Source of the DNA: an uncultured bacterium
Lineage (GTDB): Bacteria > Planctomycetota > UBA1135 > GCA-002686595
Reading direction: 5' to 3'
Assembly (NCBI GenBank): GCA_938075305.1
Contig: CALJGV010000034.1
Span: 1-40,435 of the forward strand
DNA length: 40,435 nt
In this document: positions 7,589 to 15,640 of the stretch, piece after piece
Numbering within the stretch: the first letter of the stretch is position 1
How the letters are laid out: every line of letters begins with the position of its first letter
Notes under the pieces: model-generated
Seen by the model: the letters and a program-made list of their open reading frames with translations, nothing else
The model's database searches: none
Told to the model about the DNA's origin: nothing
Position numbers and translations under genes: made by a program

Positions 7589-9709
7589 TCAATCGCTCTC
7601 GGGCTCGGAGGTCGCGCCTGCGATCTCCTCGACAGCACGCCAGACGCGGAGGGTGTTCCCGGACCAGATCTTCTGGATCTGATCCTCGGAGTAGCCACGG
7701 CGTACGAGCTCCAGCGTGACGTTGAAGGTCTGGCTTGCGTCGCTCCAGCCCTCGACGCCGCCGCCGCCGTCGAAGTCGGAGCTGATGGCCACGTGATCCA
7801 CGCCGATACGACGGACGGCGTGGTCGATGTGATCCACGAAATCACGGACATCGGCGCGCTCGCGGGCCTCGTCGAAGGCGCGGACGCGGTCGCGGAGCTC
7901 CCTGTTCAGGGCGCGTACCTCCGGGTCGGAGCTCGCGGGGCGGCTGCCCTGCTGCGGGGGGAGGCCGAGCTCCTCCCTGACCCGACGGATGAAGCCCCGG
8001 CGGTCGCCGTCGTCCTTCACGTAGCTTGCGAAGGCCACGCACTGGACCACGCCACCGTTCGCCTTGAGCGCGTCGAGCTCCGCGTCGCTCAGGTTGCGCC
8101 CATGGAGTCGGACGGCGTCCACGCCGGAATGAGAGGCGATCACCGGTGCCTTCGAGTGGGCGATGGCCTCGAGGCTGGTCTTCTCGGACGCGTGGGAGAT
8201 GTCGACCATGATCCCCACGCGGTTCATCTCCTCGATGGCGCGGCGCCCAAGCTCCGAGAGCCCGCCGTGCAGCGGCTCGTCCGCCGGCGTGTTGGAGTCG
8301 CCGAGCTGGCTGTGCTTGTTGTGGGTGAGGCTCATGTATCGAGCCCCTCGACGGTGGAACGTCTCGATGGCCGAGAGGTCCTCGCCCATGGCGTAGCCGT
8401 TCTCGATGCCGATGCAGGCCACGAGCTTGCCCTCGGCGGCGAGGCGCTCCACGTCGGCCGCGCTCCGCGCCAGGCCGATGTGGTCGGGGAACCGCTCCGC
8501 CATGCGCTCGATGGCGTCGAACTTGGCGTCCGCGGCGGCCCGCGCTCGGGCGAAGGCCTCGGGGGTGAGGTCGCCCTGGCCGACGTAGACGATGAAGAAG
8601 GCGACATCGAGCCCCCCGCTGCGCATCTTCGGGAAGTCCACCTGGTTGCGACCCCAGACCCGCGGGTCGTTGCGGACGAGGAAGCGCCGCAACGCCGCGG
8701 GGTCCTCGGGGATCTCGGTGGAGGCCAGGGAGGCGGAGATGTCCTTGTGGGTGTCGAGGGTCAAGGCCGCGGCGTGGATCGCGCGGGCGCGCTCGAGGGT
8801 CTTGGTCTCAGGCCCCGCGTCGAGGATCCAGCACCGGTGAGCGCCCGGCAAGGCGAGGCGTCCTCGTTCCTGGAGGTCCGGGCCGAGCTCCACCGCGATG
8901 AGGCCTGCCGCGCCATCGAGGCGCGGTCCGGCGATGGCCCAGCCCTCCGTCGCGAGGGTCCCGGCGGCCAGGACCGGCCGCACCGTGAGCACCGCCTCGA
9001 GCCCCAGGGCGCGGATGGCCGCGGGGGTGAGGACGGTCTTCTCCCGCACGGAGTCCCTTGCGGAGATGTGCACCAGCGCCCCGTCCGCGCGGACGCCCGC
9101 CCAGCCGATGCCCGTGGCCACGGGGTGGCGGAGCGCGTCGGCGGCCCACTGCCGGCGACTGGAGAGCGCCTTCAGGTCGACGTCCTCCACCCGCCCTGTG
9201 CCGCGGTGGACCAGGAGTCGCTGGTCCTCTCCGTTGTCGAGGCCGAGGCGGTGGATCTCGTCGGCGAGGAGGCCGCTGTTCGTGGGTGTCGCGAGGAGGC
9301 GGGACCCGGGCCAGAGCGGCCCGGCCGCCTCCACCTCGGTTCTTTCACCAAGACGGTCGACAAGCTGAAGCCGGCCGGCGCAGACCACCGCGAGTCGGCC
9401 GTCCGATAGGAGCGTGAACGACTCCGCGCCGGCGTCCGGCAGGCCCCAGACGCGGAGCCCGTCGGCGCCCCGGTATTCGGTGAGGGCCCCGTCGGGCTCC
9501 AGCACGATGACGTTCCCGTTGGGGAGCCCCTGGACCTCGCGGGCCCGCACGGCGATCTCATCGGGGCCCTCGCCGCCGGTCGAGGCGATGGTGAGGACCT
9601 CCGTCTCGTCCACCAGGCGCAGCGCGGCGACGCGCAGGTCCACGGGGGGCGCGCCCGGGGCAGCGAGGGGGGGTGCCGAGAGGCACACGATGCAGAGAAA
9701 GGCCGTCAT
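7589..9709 (-). CDS. Membrane dipeptidase (M19) with N-terminal beta-propeller-like extension
   Basis: 706-residue secreted protein. Residues about 308-700 are an M19 renal-dipeptidase-like (amidohydrolase-fold) enzyme that would hydrolyse dipeptides with two zinc ions: H321-x-D323 (LDTHKD), E436 (IGIENG), H506 (DISHAS), H527 (ASHSG) and D645 (SSDFDG) are all present. A signal peptide covers roughly residues 1-20. Residues about 25-300, absent from ordinary M19 proteins of about 350-400 residues, are beta-rich with repeated G-L-P-N-G-N / D-G-R-L / R-A-D-G-A-L turns, like irregular propeller blades. It is the first gene of the minus-strand run and is divergent from the FG-GAP gene. The enzymatic half is confident; the propeller interpretation of the front half is an inference from turn spacing. 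Confidence 0.9.
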   Translation of the reverse strand: MTAFLCIVCLSAPPLAAPGAPPVDLRVAALRLVDETEVLTIASTGGEGPDEIAVRAREVQGLPNGNVIVLEPDGALTEYRGADGLRVWGLPDAGAESFTLLSDGRLAVVCAGRLQLVDRLGERTEVEAAGPLWPGSRLLATPTNSGLLADEIHRLGLDNGEDQRLLVHRGTGRVEDVDLKALSSRRQWAADALRHPVATGIGWAGVRADGALVHISARDSVREKTVLTPAAIRALGLEAVLTVRPVLAAGTLATEGWAIAGPRLDGAAGLIAVELGPDLQERGRLALPGAHRCWILDAGPETKTLERARAIHAAALTLDTHKDISASLASTEIPEDPAALRRFLVRNDPRVWGRNQVDFPKMRSGGLDVAFFIVYVGQGDLTPEAFARARAAADAKFDAIERMAERFPDHIGLARSAADVERLAAEGKLVACIGIENGYAMGEDLSAIETFHRRGARYMSLTHNKHSQLGDSNTPADEPLHGGLSELGRRAIEEMNRVGIMVDISHASEKTSLEAIAHSKAPVIASHSGVDAVRLHGRNLSDAELDALKANGGVVQCVAFASYVKDDGDRRGFIRRVREELGLPPQQGSRPASSDPEVRALNRELRDRVRAFDEARERADVRDFVDHIDHAVRRIGVDHVAISSDFDGGGGVEGWSDASQTFNVTLELVRRGYSEDQIQKIWSGNTLRVWRAVEEIAGATSEPESD

Positions 9710-9832
9710 CCAGGCCTCACGCTAGCGCGGCTCGGCGTCGCACTTCAAGGCGGGAATCGTGGACCGGTCTCACCTGCTGAATTCCCCGGCTTGGGCGCAC
9801 CCCATGGGCCCGGGGCCCTTCATTCTTGGAGT

Positions 9833-11317
9833 ATGTCATTGCTGCTCTGCACCGCCGTCGCCCTGGCCGCTGCCCCGGTTCAGGGAGTGCCCTTCCTTGT
9901 GGAGGTCGGCGCCTCCCGCGGGATCGGGCCCTACATGTCGCCGCCCGGCCTCGCCGCCGGCCTCGCCGCCGCGGACTTCGATCGAGATGGGGACATTGAC
10001 CTGTTTGTGCCCAACGGACCCGGCGCTCCCGATCAGCTCTACGTGAACGACGGATCGGGTCACTTCACCGAGCGTGCGGCGGCCTTCAACCTCGACGTGG
10101 ACGGCAACCACCGGGGCGCCCTGTGGTTCGACGCCGACGGCGACCGGGACCTGGACCTGGTCACGGTGGGCGACTGCTTCACCTCCGTCCCGTGCACCGG
10201 GGCGCCGACGGTCCGTCTCCACCAGCAGCTGGCCTCGGGTGTCTTCCGCGAGGTGACCTTGGGCTGCGGCTTCGATCGAGACCTGGCGTCCTTCTCCGAC
10301 TCCCATGTGGGCGGCCTCGCGGCGGGCGATGTGGACGGGGACGGGGACCTGGACCTGCTGGTCACCATCTGGGAGGGGCTCGCGTACCTCTTCATCAACG
10401 ATGGCATCGGGCGCTTCGAGGAGCAGGGCGCGGCTCGGGGGATCCAGACCCTGGCGAACCACTGGCAGCCGGTGCTCTTTGACCTGACCGGCGACGGCGC
10501 CCTGGACATCTTCCAACCGGTGGACTTCACCGCCAACTACCTCTGGGTGAACCAGGGGGACGGGACGTTCGTGGACGAGGCGCCCCAGGCGGGGGTGGCC
10601 AGCGCCTTCAACGAGATGGGCGTCGCCCTGGCGGACCACGACCGCGACGGGGACCTCGACCTCTACGTCACCAACATCTACGTGCCCGGCGTGCGCTACA
10701 ACACGCTCTATCGACGTGACGCGGGGGGGCTCCGCTTCACGGAGATCTCGGCCCAGATGGGGGTGCAGGACTCTGGCTGTGGATGGGGCACGAGCTGGGT
10801 CGACCTGGACCAGGACGGCTGGTTCGACCTGCCTGCGAGCAACGACTGCCCGGGCCGCGACTCGCGGGTGTTCTGGAACGGGCTCGGAGTGACCGGGAAC
10901 TACCTCGACGCCACCGACCGCGCGGGCTTCGCGGGCCGGGACGGTACAGGGCTGGTCACCTTCGACATGGACGGTGACGGGGACCGGGACATGGCCCAGG
11001 TCGGGCTGGATGGGCTGCGCCTCTACGAGAACCTCCATCTCGGCGGGTCCCTCCGTCGCCACCTCGTGGTCCGTCCCCGGATGGCGGGCAGCAACCGCTA
11101 CGCGGTGGGTGCCCTGGTGACGATCTCCGACGGGACCTTTCGGACCTCGCGGCCGATCCTCGCCGGTCAGAGCGTCCTGTCGCAGGAGCCCTTCGAGGCC
11201 CACTTCGGGGTCGGTGACGCCAGCACCGTGGACGTGCGGATCGACTGGCCGGATGGTCGCAGTGTGGTCCTCGAGGATGTGGCGGTGGGTCAGACCTTGA
11301 CGGTCACCGCACCCTGA
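9833..11317 (+). CDS. CRTAC1 family protein: FG-GAP/VCBS repeats with C-terminal ASPIC/UnbV domain
   Basis: 494-residue secreted calcium-binding beta-propeller protein. It contains a series of VCBS/FG-GAP repeats, each with a calcium loop of the D-x-D-x-D-G-x-x-D type: DFDRDGDID, DADGDRDLD, DVDGDGDLD, DLTGDGALD, DHDRDGDLD, DLDQDGWFD and DMDGDGDRD, which fits a seven-bladed propeller. The last 80 residues match the ASPIC/UnbV domain (SNRYAVGALV ... HFGVGDASTVDVRIDWPDG). I start at the ATG at 9833, since the next residues (MSLLLCTAVALAAAPVQG) are a signal peptide; an in-frame ATG at 9791 adds a poor N-terminus. The protein is extracellular or surface-bound; its role (adhesion, ligand binding) is unknown. 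It is divergent from the dipeptidase with a 123 bp shared region. Confidence 0.88.
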   Translation: MSLLLCTAVALAAAPVQGVPFLVEVGASRGIGPYMSPPGLAAGLAAADFDRDGDIDLFVPNGPGAPDQLYVNDGSGHFTERAAAFNLDVDGNHRGALWFDADGDRDLDLVTVGDCFTSVPCTGAPTVRLHQQLASGVFREVTLGCGFDRDLASFSDSHVGGLAAGDVDGDGDLDLLVTIWEGLAYLFINDGIGRFEEQGAARGIQTLANHWQPVLFDLTGDGALDIFQPVDFTANYLWVNQGDGTFVDEAPQAGVASAFNEMGVALADHDRDGDLDLYVTNIYVPGVRYNTLYRRDAGGLRFTEISAQMGVQDSGCGWGTSWVDLDQDGWFDLPASNDCPGRDSRVFWNGLGVTGNYLDATDRAGFAGRDGTGLVTFDMDGDGDRDMAQVGLDGLRLYENLHLGGSLRRHLVVRPRMAGSNRYAVGALVTISDGTFRTSRPILAGQSVLSQEPFEAHFGVGDASTVDVRIDWPDGRSVVLEDVAVGQTLTVTAP

Positions 11318-11572
11318 ATCGGGGCCGCGGGTCTAGCCGCTGCCGGGCGCCTCGGCTGCGTCGCTTCATGCGTCGGCGTGGCATGGTGCGCGAGCGGTGT
11401 GTCCCGTTCCGGGGCTCCCGTGGAGCGACAGAATGACGCGCAGGATGTGTGCTGGAAGGCCGGCCTTGAGACAGAGAGGGGCATGGGCGCGTGGTAGTCT
11501 TCATGACCCATCGGAAGGGACAAGCGCCGTGCAGAGAGCGGCGCCCGCCCCCCGGAGTTCTTCGGTTCCAAC
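11318..11572. other. Non-coding gap between two secreted-protein genes
   Basis: 255 bp without a credible gene. It contains the perfect 12-bp palindrome AAGGCCGGCCTT (11456-11467). No convincing promoter pair was seen: a TTGAGA at 11466 is spaced too far from a TAGTCT at 11495. Small frames on both strands here have no recognisable content. The gap probably holds the end of the FG-GAP transcript and the promoter of the following gene. Confidence 0.4.
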
Positions 11573-14500
11573 ATGCTCGCACTTCGCCTCGCCGCCCTTG
11601 GCGGCCTGACCTGCTCGCTCGCCCACGCCGACGTCACCTACGTCGACTTCTCCTCCACCGCAGGGCTGACGCTTGTGGGCTCCTCGGCCACGGCCGGGAA
11701 TGACCTGCGCATCACCCCCGACCAGCCCTCCCAGGTAGGCGCGGTTTGGGCCACCGCCCGCCAGGACGTCACCTCTCCGTTCACCAGCGAGTTCACCTTC
11801 CAGCTCTCGGGCGGCGGTGAGGGGTTCGCGTTCGTCATCCAGCGCGACGCGGTAGACGCCATCGGTGCCGGCGGCGGCGGGCTGGGGTATAGCCAGATCC
11901 AGAACTCGATCGCGATCGAGTTCGATACCTTCGGCAACCTGCTGACCTTCGACCCGTCCGCCAACCACGTGTCGGTCAACACGAACGGCGCGGCGTCCAA
12001 CGCCTCCAGCCACTCGGCTTCCCTGGGGGCCACGTCGGCGGTCACCACCATGGCGGATGACGACACGCACACCGTGCGCATCGAGTACACCCCGGGTGCC
12101 CTCCAGGTCTACATGGATGACGCGGTGGTGTCGATCCAGCTTGACCTCGACATCGCGAGCACCCTGTCGCTCACCGATGGCACCGCCTGGGTCGGATTCA
12201 CCGCCGCCACGAGTGGGCTCACCCAGTCCACCGACCTCCTGTCATGGACCTTTGACGAGCAGTCCCGGGTGGCGACGGGGAACAGTGCCCCGCTTGCGCC
12301 GGACATCTCGGAGCCCGCGTCCTCGAATCAGCCGCTCAACCCCTACGACGTGCACATGGAGGCCGGCCCCTTCGTCGACGCCGATGGCGACCTTCACGCC
12401 TGCAGTGACTACGAGATCTGGAGCATCATGCCGTCCGAGCGGGTCTGGCGGACCTCGTGCATTGGCGGTCCGCCGAAGGTGCACTCGCACCTTGGAGACG
12501 GGACCTTTCTCGGGTCCCACGCCGGCGCCACCTCCCTCGACCCCCTGAAGAGCTTCACCTTCCGGGTGCGCTTCCGGGACGACAGCGGCGATGGCGCCAC
12601 CGACTTCAGCCCCTGGTCCGAGAAGACCTTCCAGACCGGAGCTGCGAGCACGTTCTATCCCTTCGAGACCGAGGACATCGTCGAGGACCCCGAGCCCGTG
12701 TGGACCTTCGCGGTCGGTAACGTCGAGCCGGTCCTCCCGACCTCGGCGGATGCCGCCGAGATCTCCCTGGAGTCCGGTATCGGCATGTCGCTGCTTCTGA
12801 TCGAGGCCAATGACGGGGTGACGAACACCTGGACGAACTTCGCGTCGCTTCCCGAGCACGAGGACCTGCGCCTCCGCATCTTCGGCGGCGCGTCAGGCCT
12901 CACCCTGGGGGACACGGACCTCGTGGTGGTGGACGATGAGTGCAAGCGCACCCGCATCCTGATCCCCTCCCTGGCCCTCGCGCCGAACCAGTCGGCGTAC
13001 TACTGGATCTCCTCCGACGGCGCGACCTGGGAGACCACGGCGGGCCAGACCACCCCGGACTTCTCCACTCAAGCCCGTGGGCTGTCGCTCCCCTGGGTTG
13101 CGGCGCAGCCCGGCTACCAGGTCGAGGTCGTCGCCACCGACCTCGAGCTGCCGATTCACATCGCGTTCGTGCCCGATCCGGGGACCGAGCCGGGCGATCC
13201 GCTGCTCTACGTGACCGAGCTGTACGGCGCCATCAAGGTCGTAACCAACGACGGCACGGTGGGGACCTACGCGGACAACCTGATCAACTTCAACCCCACG
13301 GGGGCGTTCCCGGGCTCGGGCGAGCAGGGGGTCTCCGGCATCGCCGTGGACCCGGTGACCGGCGACGTGTTCGCCGGGATGCTCTATGACGCGAACGGGC
13401 CGCACTTCCCGAAGGTGGTTCGCTTCACCAGCCTGGACGGCGGCCTGACCGCCGCGACCCAGACGACGATCCTGAACATGCCCGGCGAGTCGCAGGGGCA
13501 GTCGCACTTCATCTCCCAGTTCCAGATGCTCCCCGACCGCACGCTCCTCGTGCACATGGGGGACGGCTTCAACGCGTCGACCGGTCGCGACCTCTCGTCC
13601 TATCGGGGCAAGATCCTGCGCATGAACCTCGACGGGAGCCCGGTGACGAGCAACCCCTTCTACAACGGCGGGCAGATCAACGCCCGCGACTACGTGTACG
13701 CCTACGGGGTTCGCAACCCCTTTGGCGGCAGCTACCGGGCATCGGACGGCTTCCACTACATGGTGGAGAACGGCCCGTCGGTGGACCGCTTCGCGCGGAT
13801 CGTTCCCGGGCGTGACTACCTGTGGGAAGGGTCGGACAGCAACATGTTCAACTACGCCCTCCACAACTGGGTGCCCGCCACCGGACCGGTGGCCATGGCG
13901 TGGATCGAGCAGGAGACCTTCGGGGGGAGCGGCTTCCCCCAGGCCAAGTGGGACCACGCCTTCGTGACCGAGTCGGGCCCCACCTACGCCTCCGGTCCGC
14001 AGAACTTCGGCAAGCGCATCACCGAGTTCGAGATCGACGCCCAGGGGCAGAAGGTCTCTGGCCCGACCAACCTCGTGGAGTACGCGGGGACGGGGCGGGC
14101 CACGGTGTCGGCGCTGACCGCCGGCCCGGACGGGCTCTACTTCGCCGATCTCTACAAGGACGCCGGCAGCGACCCGACCGCGCGCGGGGCCAACATCCTG
14201 CGCGTGCGCTGGGTGGGCGCCCAGTTGGGGACCTGTGGCACCATCGGGGACAGCTACTGCGGCCCCGCGGTCGTGAACTCCACCGGATTCCCGGCCGTGC
14301 TCGAGATGCGCGGCAGCGATCGGGTGTCGGAGAACGATGTTCGCCTCGACGTGGAGCAGCTGCCCCAGAACTCCCTGGGCTACTTCCTCGCTTCGCAGAC
14401 CCAGTCGTTCATCCCGAACCCCGGCGGCAGCGTCGGCAACCTCTGCATCTTCGGGACGATCGGCCGCTTCATCGCCCAGGCCCAGAACTCCGGCCCCTCG

Positions 14501-14656
14501 GGCACCTTCAGCTTCAATCTCGACCTCTCGAACATGCCCCCGCCGCTCTCGGCGGTGGCGATCGGTGAGACCTGGAACTTCCAGGCGTGGTACCGCGACT
14601 TCCAGCTGGTGGTGACCTCGAACTTCACCAACGCGGTGTCGGTGGATTTCCAGTGA
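11573..14656 (+). CDS. Secreted multidomain protein: L-type lectin-like, PQQ/Gdh sugar-dehydrogenase-like propeller, novel C-terminal domain
   Basis: 1027 residues. Signal peptide 1-19. Residues about 20-230 resemble the bacterial legume-lectin (ConA-like) fold, with the typical GFAFVIQ, NSIAIEFDTF and HTVRIEYTPGALQVYMDD strands. About 240-370 and 370-500 are beta-sandwich regions, the first FN3-like. About 510-880 resemble the soluble PQQ-dependent glucose/sorbosone dehydrogenase propeller (LYVTELYGAIKVV, GEQGVSGIAVDP, YRGKILRMNLDG, YAYGVRNPFG, GRDYLWEG). The 885-1027 tail is a separate domain also found on the sulfatase at 25666-28122. The protein probably binds extracellular polysaccharide and may oxidise or merely bind sugars; PQQ binding cannot be confirmed by eye. 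The gene is flanked downstream by a strong hairpin before a convergent gene. Domain order is confident, catalysis is not. Confidence 0.88.
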   Translation: MLALRLAALGGLTCSLAHADVTYVDFSSTAGLTLVGSSATAGNDLRITPDQPSQVGAVWATARQDVTSPFTSEFTFQLSGGGEGFAFVIQRDAVDAIGAGGGGLGYSQIQNSIAIEFDTFGNLLTFDPSANHVSVNTNGAASNASSHSASLGATSAVTTMADDDTHTVRIEYTPGALQVYMDDAVVSIQLDLDIASTLSLTDGTAWVGFTAATSGLTQSTDLLSWTFDEQSRVATGNSAPLAPDISEPASSNQPLNPYDVHMEAGPFVDADGDLHACSDYEIWSIMPSERVWRTSCIGGPPKVHSHLGDGTFLGSHAGATSLDPLKSFTFRVRFRDDSGDGATDFSPWSEKTFQTGAASTFYPFETEDIVEDPEPVWTFAVGNVEPVLPTSADAAEISLESGIGMSLLLIEANDGVTNTWTNFASLPEHEDLRLRIFGGASGLTLGDTDLVVVDDECKRTRILIPSLALAPNQSAYYWISSDGATWETTAGQTTPDFSTQARGLSLPWVAAQPGYQVEVVATDLELPIHIAFVPDPGTEPGDPLLYVTELYGAIKVVTNDGTVGTYADNLINFNPTGAFPGSGEQGVSGIAVDPVTGDVFAGMLYDANGPHFPKVVRFTSLDGGLTAATQTTILNMPGESQGQSHFISQFQMLPDRTLLVHMGDGFNASTGRDLSSYRGKILRMNLDGSPVTSNPFYNGGQINARDYVYAYGVRNPFGGSYRASDGFHYMVENGPSVDRFARIVPGRDYLWEGSDSNMFNYALHNWVPATGPVAMAWIEQETFGGSGFPQAKWDHAFVTESGPTYASGPQNFGKRITEFEIDAQGQKVSGPTNLVEYAGTGRATVSALTAGPDGLYFADLYKDAGSDPTARGANILRVRWVGAQLGTCGTIGDSYCGPAVVNSTGFPAVLEMRGSDRVSENDVRLDVEQLPQNSLGYFLASQTQSFIPNPGGSVGNLCIFGTIGRFIAQAQNSGPSGTFSFNLDLSNMPPPLSAVAIGETWNFQAWYRDFQLVVTSNFTNAVSVDFQ

Positions 14657-14665
14657 GCCGAGCGG

Positions 14666-14692
14666 CGGGCGGGCGCCCCGGCGCCTCGCCCG
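14666..14692. terminator. GC-rich hairpin between convergent genes
   Basis: CGGGCGGGCGC (14666-14676) pairs with GCGCC-T-CGCCCG (14681-14692) through 11 base pairs with one bulged T and a 4-nt loop. It lies 10 bp after the stop of the lectin/PQQ gene and 17 bp before the end of the L,D-transpeptidase gene on the other strand. No T-run follows on either strand, so it may be a bidirectional 3'-end stabiliser rather than a classical terminator. Confidence 0.45.
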
Positions 14693-14708
14693 TCCGCAGG
14701 CCTAGGGC

Positions 14709-15515
14709 CTAGCCGCCGCTCACGATCTCGACCTCGGCGCCGAGGGGCAGGAGGTCGAAGAGGGCGACCACGTCGCGGTTCCTCATGCGCACGCACCCGT
14801 GCGAGGCTGGGGTCCCGATGAGGCCCTCCTCGTTCGTGCCGTGGATGTAGATGAAGCGCTCGCGGCTGTCGATGCCCGGGCCCTTGTTGATGCCGGGCTC
14901 CAGCCCATCGAGCCAGAGGATGCGCGTCAGGATCAGATCCTCCTCGACGTCCACCGGGTCGGTCAGGATGGGGGCCACGGTGTGGGTGCTGACGCGGGAG
15001 CGGAAGACGGTCCCGAGTGGCGCGTCGGCCCCGAACTTCTGGTGGACTCGGTGCCGGCCGAGGGGCGTGCGGTAGCTCGCCTCCCGGCTGCCCACCCCGC
15101 GCGCCGCGGTGGAGATCGGGTAGCGGGCCACGGATCGCTGACCCCTGAGGAGGGTGAGGGTCTGTGTCCGCACATCCACCACCGCACGCAGCGCCTCCGG
15201 CGCCGAGTCCGCGGGCTGCGTGCTGGGCTGCCAGCGGTTGGTCTCCGCGGCTCGCCCGGGGGGCTCGAAGCTCACGGCGGGGAGGGCGCCGCCCGCGGGC
15301 GCCGGAGCCGCGGGTCGCCCCTCGCCGGTGGTCCAGAGCATGCGCGGGGCGGAGGGGGTCGCGGGGAGCTGGCCCGCCGGCGCTCCAGAGGGGCCTGGGT
15401 CTGGGGTGCCCCGGGCCAGGTCAGGCGCGCCGGGCGGGGCGCAGCCGAGCCAAAGTAGGGTTCCAGCGATGAGCGCGCTGCGGCGGGCGCCGCGCTTCGG
15501 CGATCTGAAGTGCAA
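14709..15515 (-). CDS. L,D-transpeptidase (YkuD domain) lipoprotein
   Basis: Periplasmic YkuD-family enzyme that would form or edit 3-3 cross-links in peptidoglycan, or attach proteins to it. With the start used here it is 268 residues: lipoprotein signal with lipobox LWLGC (C25), a Pro/Ala-rich linker (26-100), then the YkuD domain (about 110-266) with H225-G-T and the catalytic S-H-G-C241-V-R-M-R block. The only upstream ATG (15590) would place the lipobox at residue 50, too deep for a signal peptide, so I prefer the TTG at 15513-15515 preceded by a GGGGA; this choice is uncertain. The presence of an L,D-transpeptidase fits a peptidoglycan-containing planctomycete. It is divergent from the coiled-coil membrane protein gene. 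Confidence 0.85.
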   Translation of the reverse strand: MHFRSPKRGARRSALIAGTLLWLGCAPPGAPDLARGTPDPGPSGAPAGQLPATPSAPRMLWTTGEGRPAAPAPAGGALPAVSFEPPGRAAETNRWQPSTQPADSAPEALRAVVDVRTQTLTLLRGQRSVARYPISTAARGVGSREASYRTPLGRHRVHQKFGADAPLGTVFRSRVSTHTVAPILTDPVDVEEDLILTRILWLDGLEPGINKGPGIDSRERFIYIHGTNEEGLIGTPASHGCVRMRNRDVVALFDLLPLGAEVEIVSGG

Positions 15516-15599
15516 GGTCCCCAAGGTGCTCTCCGGAAGGCCTCCGGTGCCCCTTGATAACCCTTGTCCGGGGCCAGATGCGAGCGCCAATGGCGGGAA

Positions 15600-15615
15600 G
15601 GGGCGTGCGCGCCCC
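15600..15615. promoter_or_regulatory. Inverted repeat in divergent intergenic region
   Basis: GGGGCG (15600-15605) and CGCCCC (15610-15615) form a perfect 6-bp stem with a 4-nt spacer. It lies 25 bp upstream of the start of the coiled-coil membrane protein and within the region shared with the divergent L,D-transpeptidase gene. An operator or 5' hairpin is possible; the function is not shown. Confidence 0.25.
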
Positions 15616-15640
15616 CTGACCCGTGACTACGTTGGGATCC

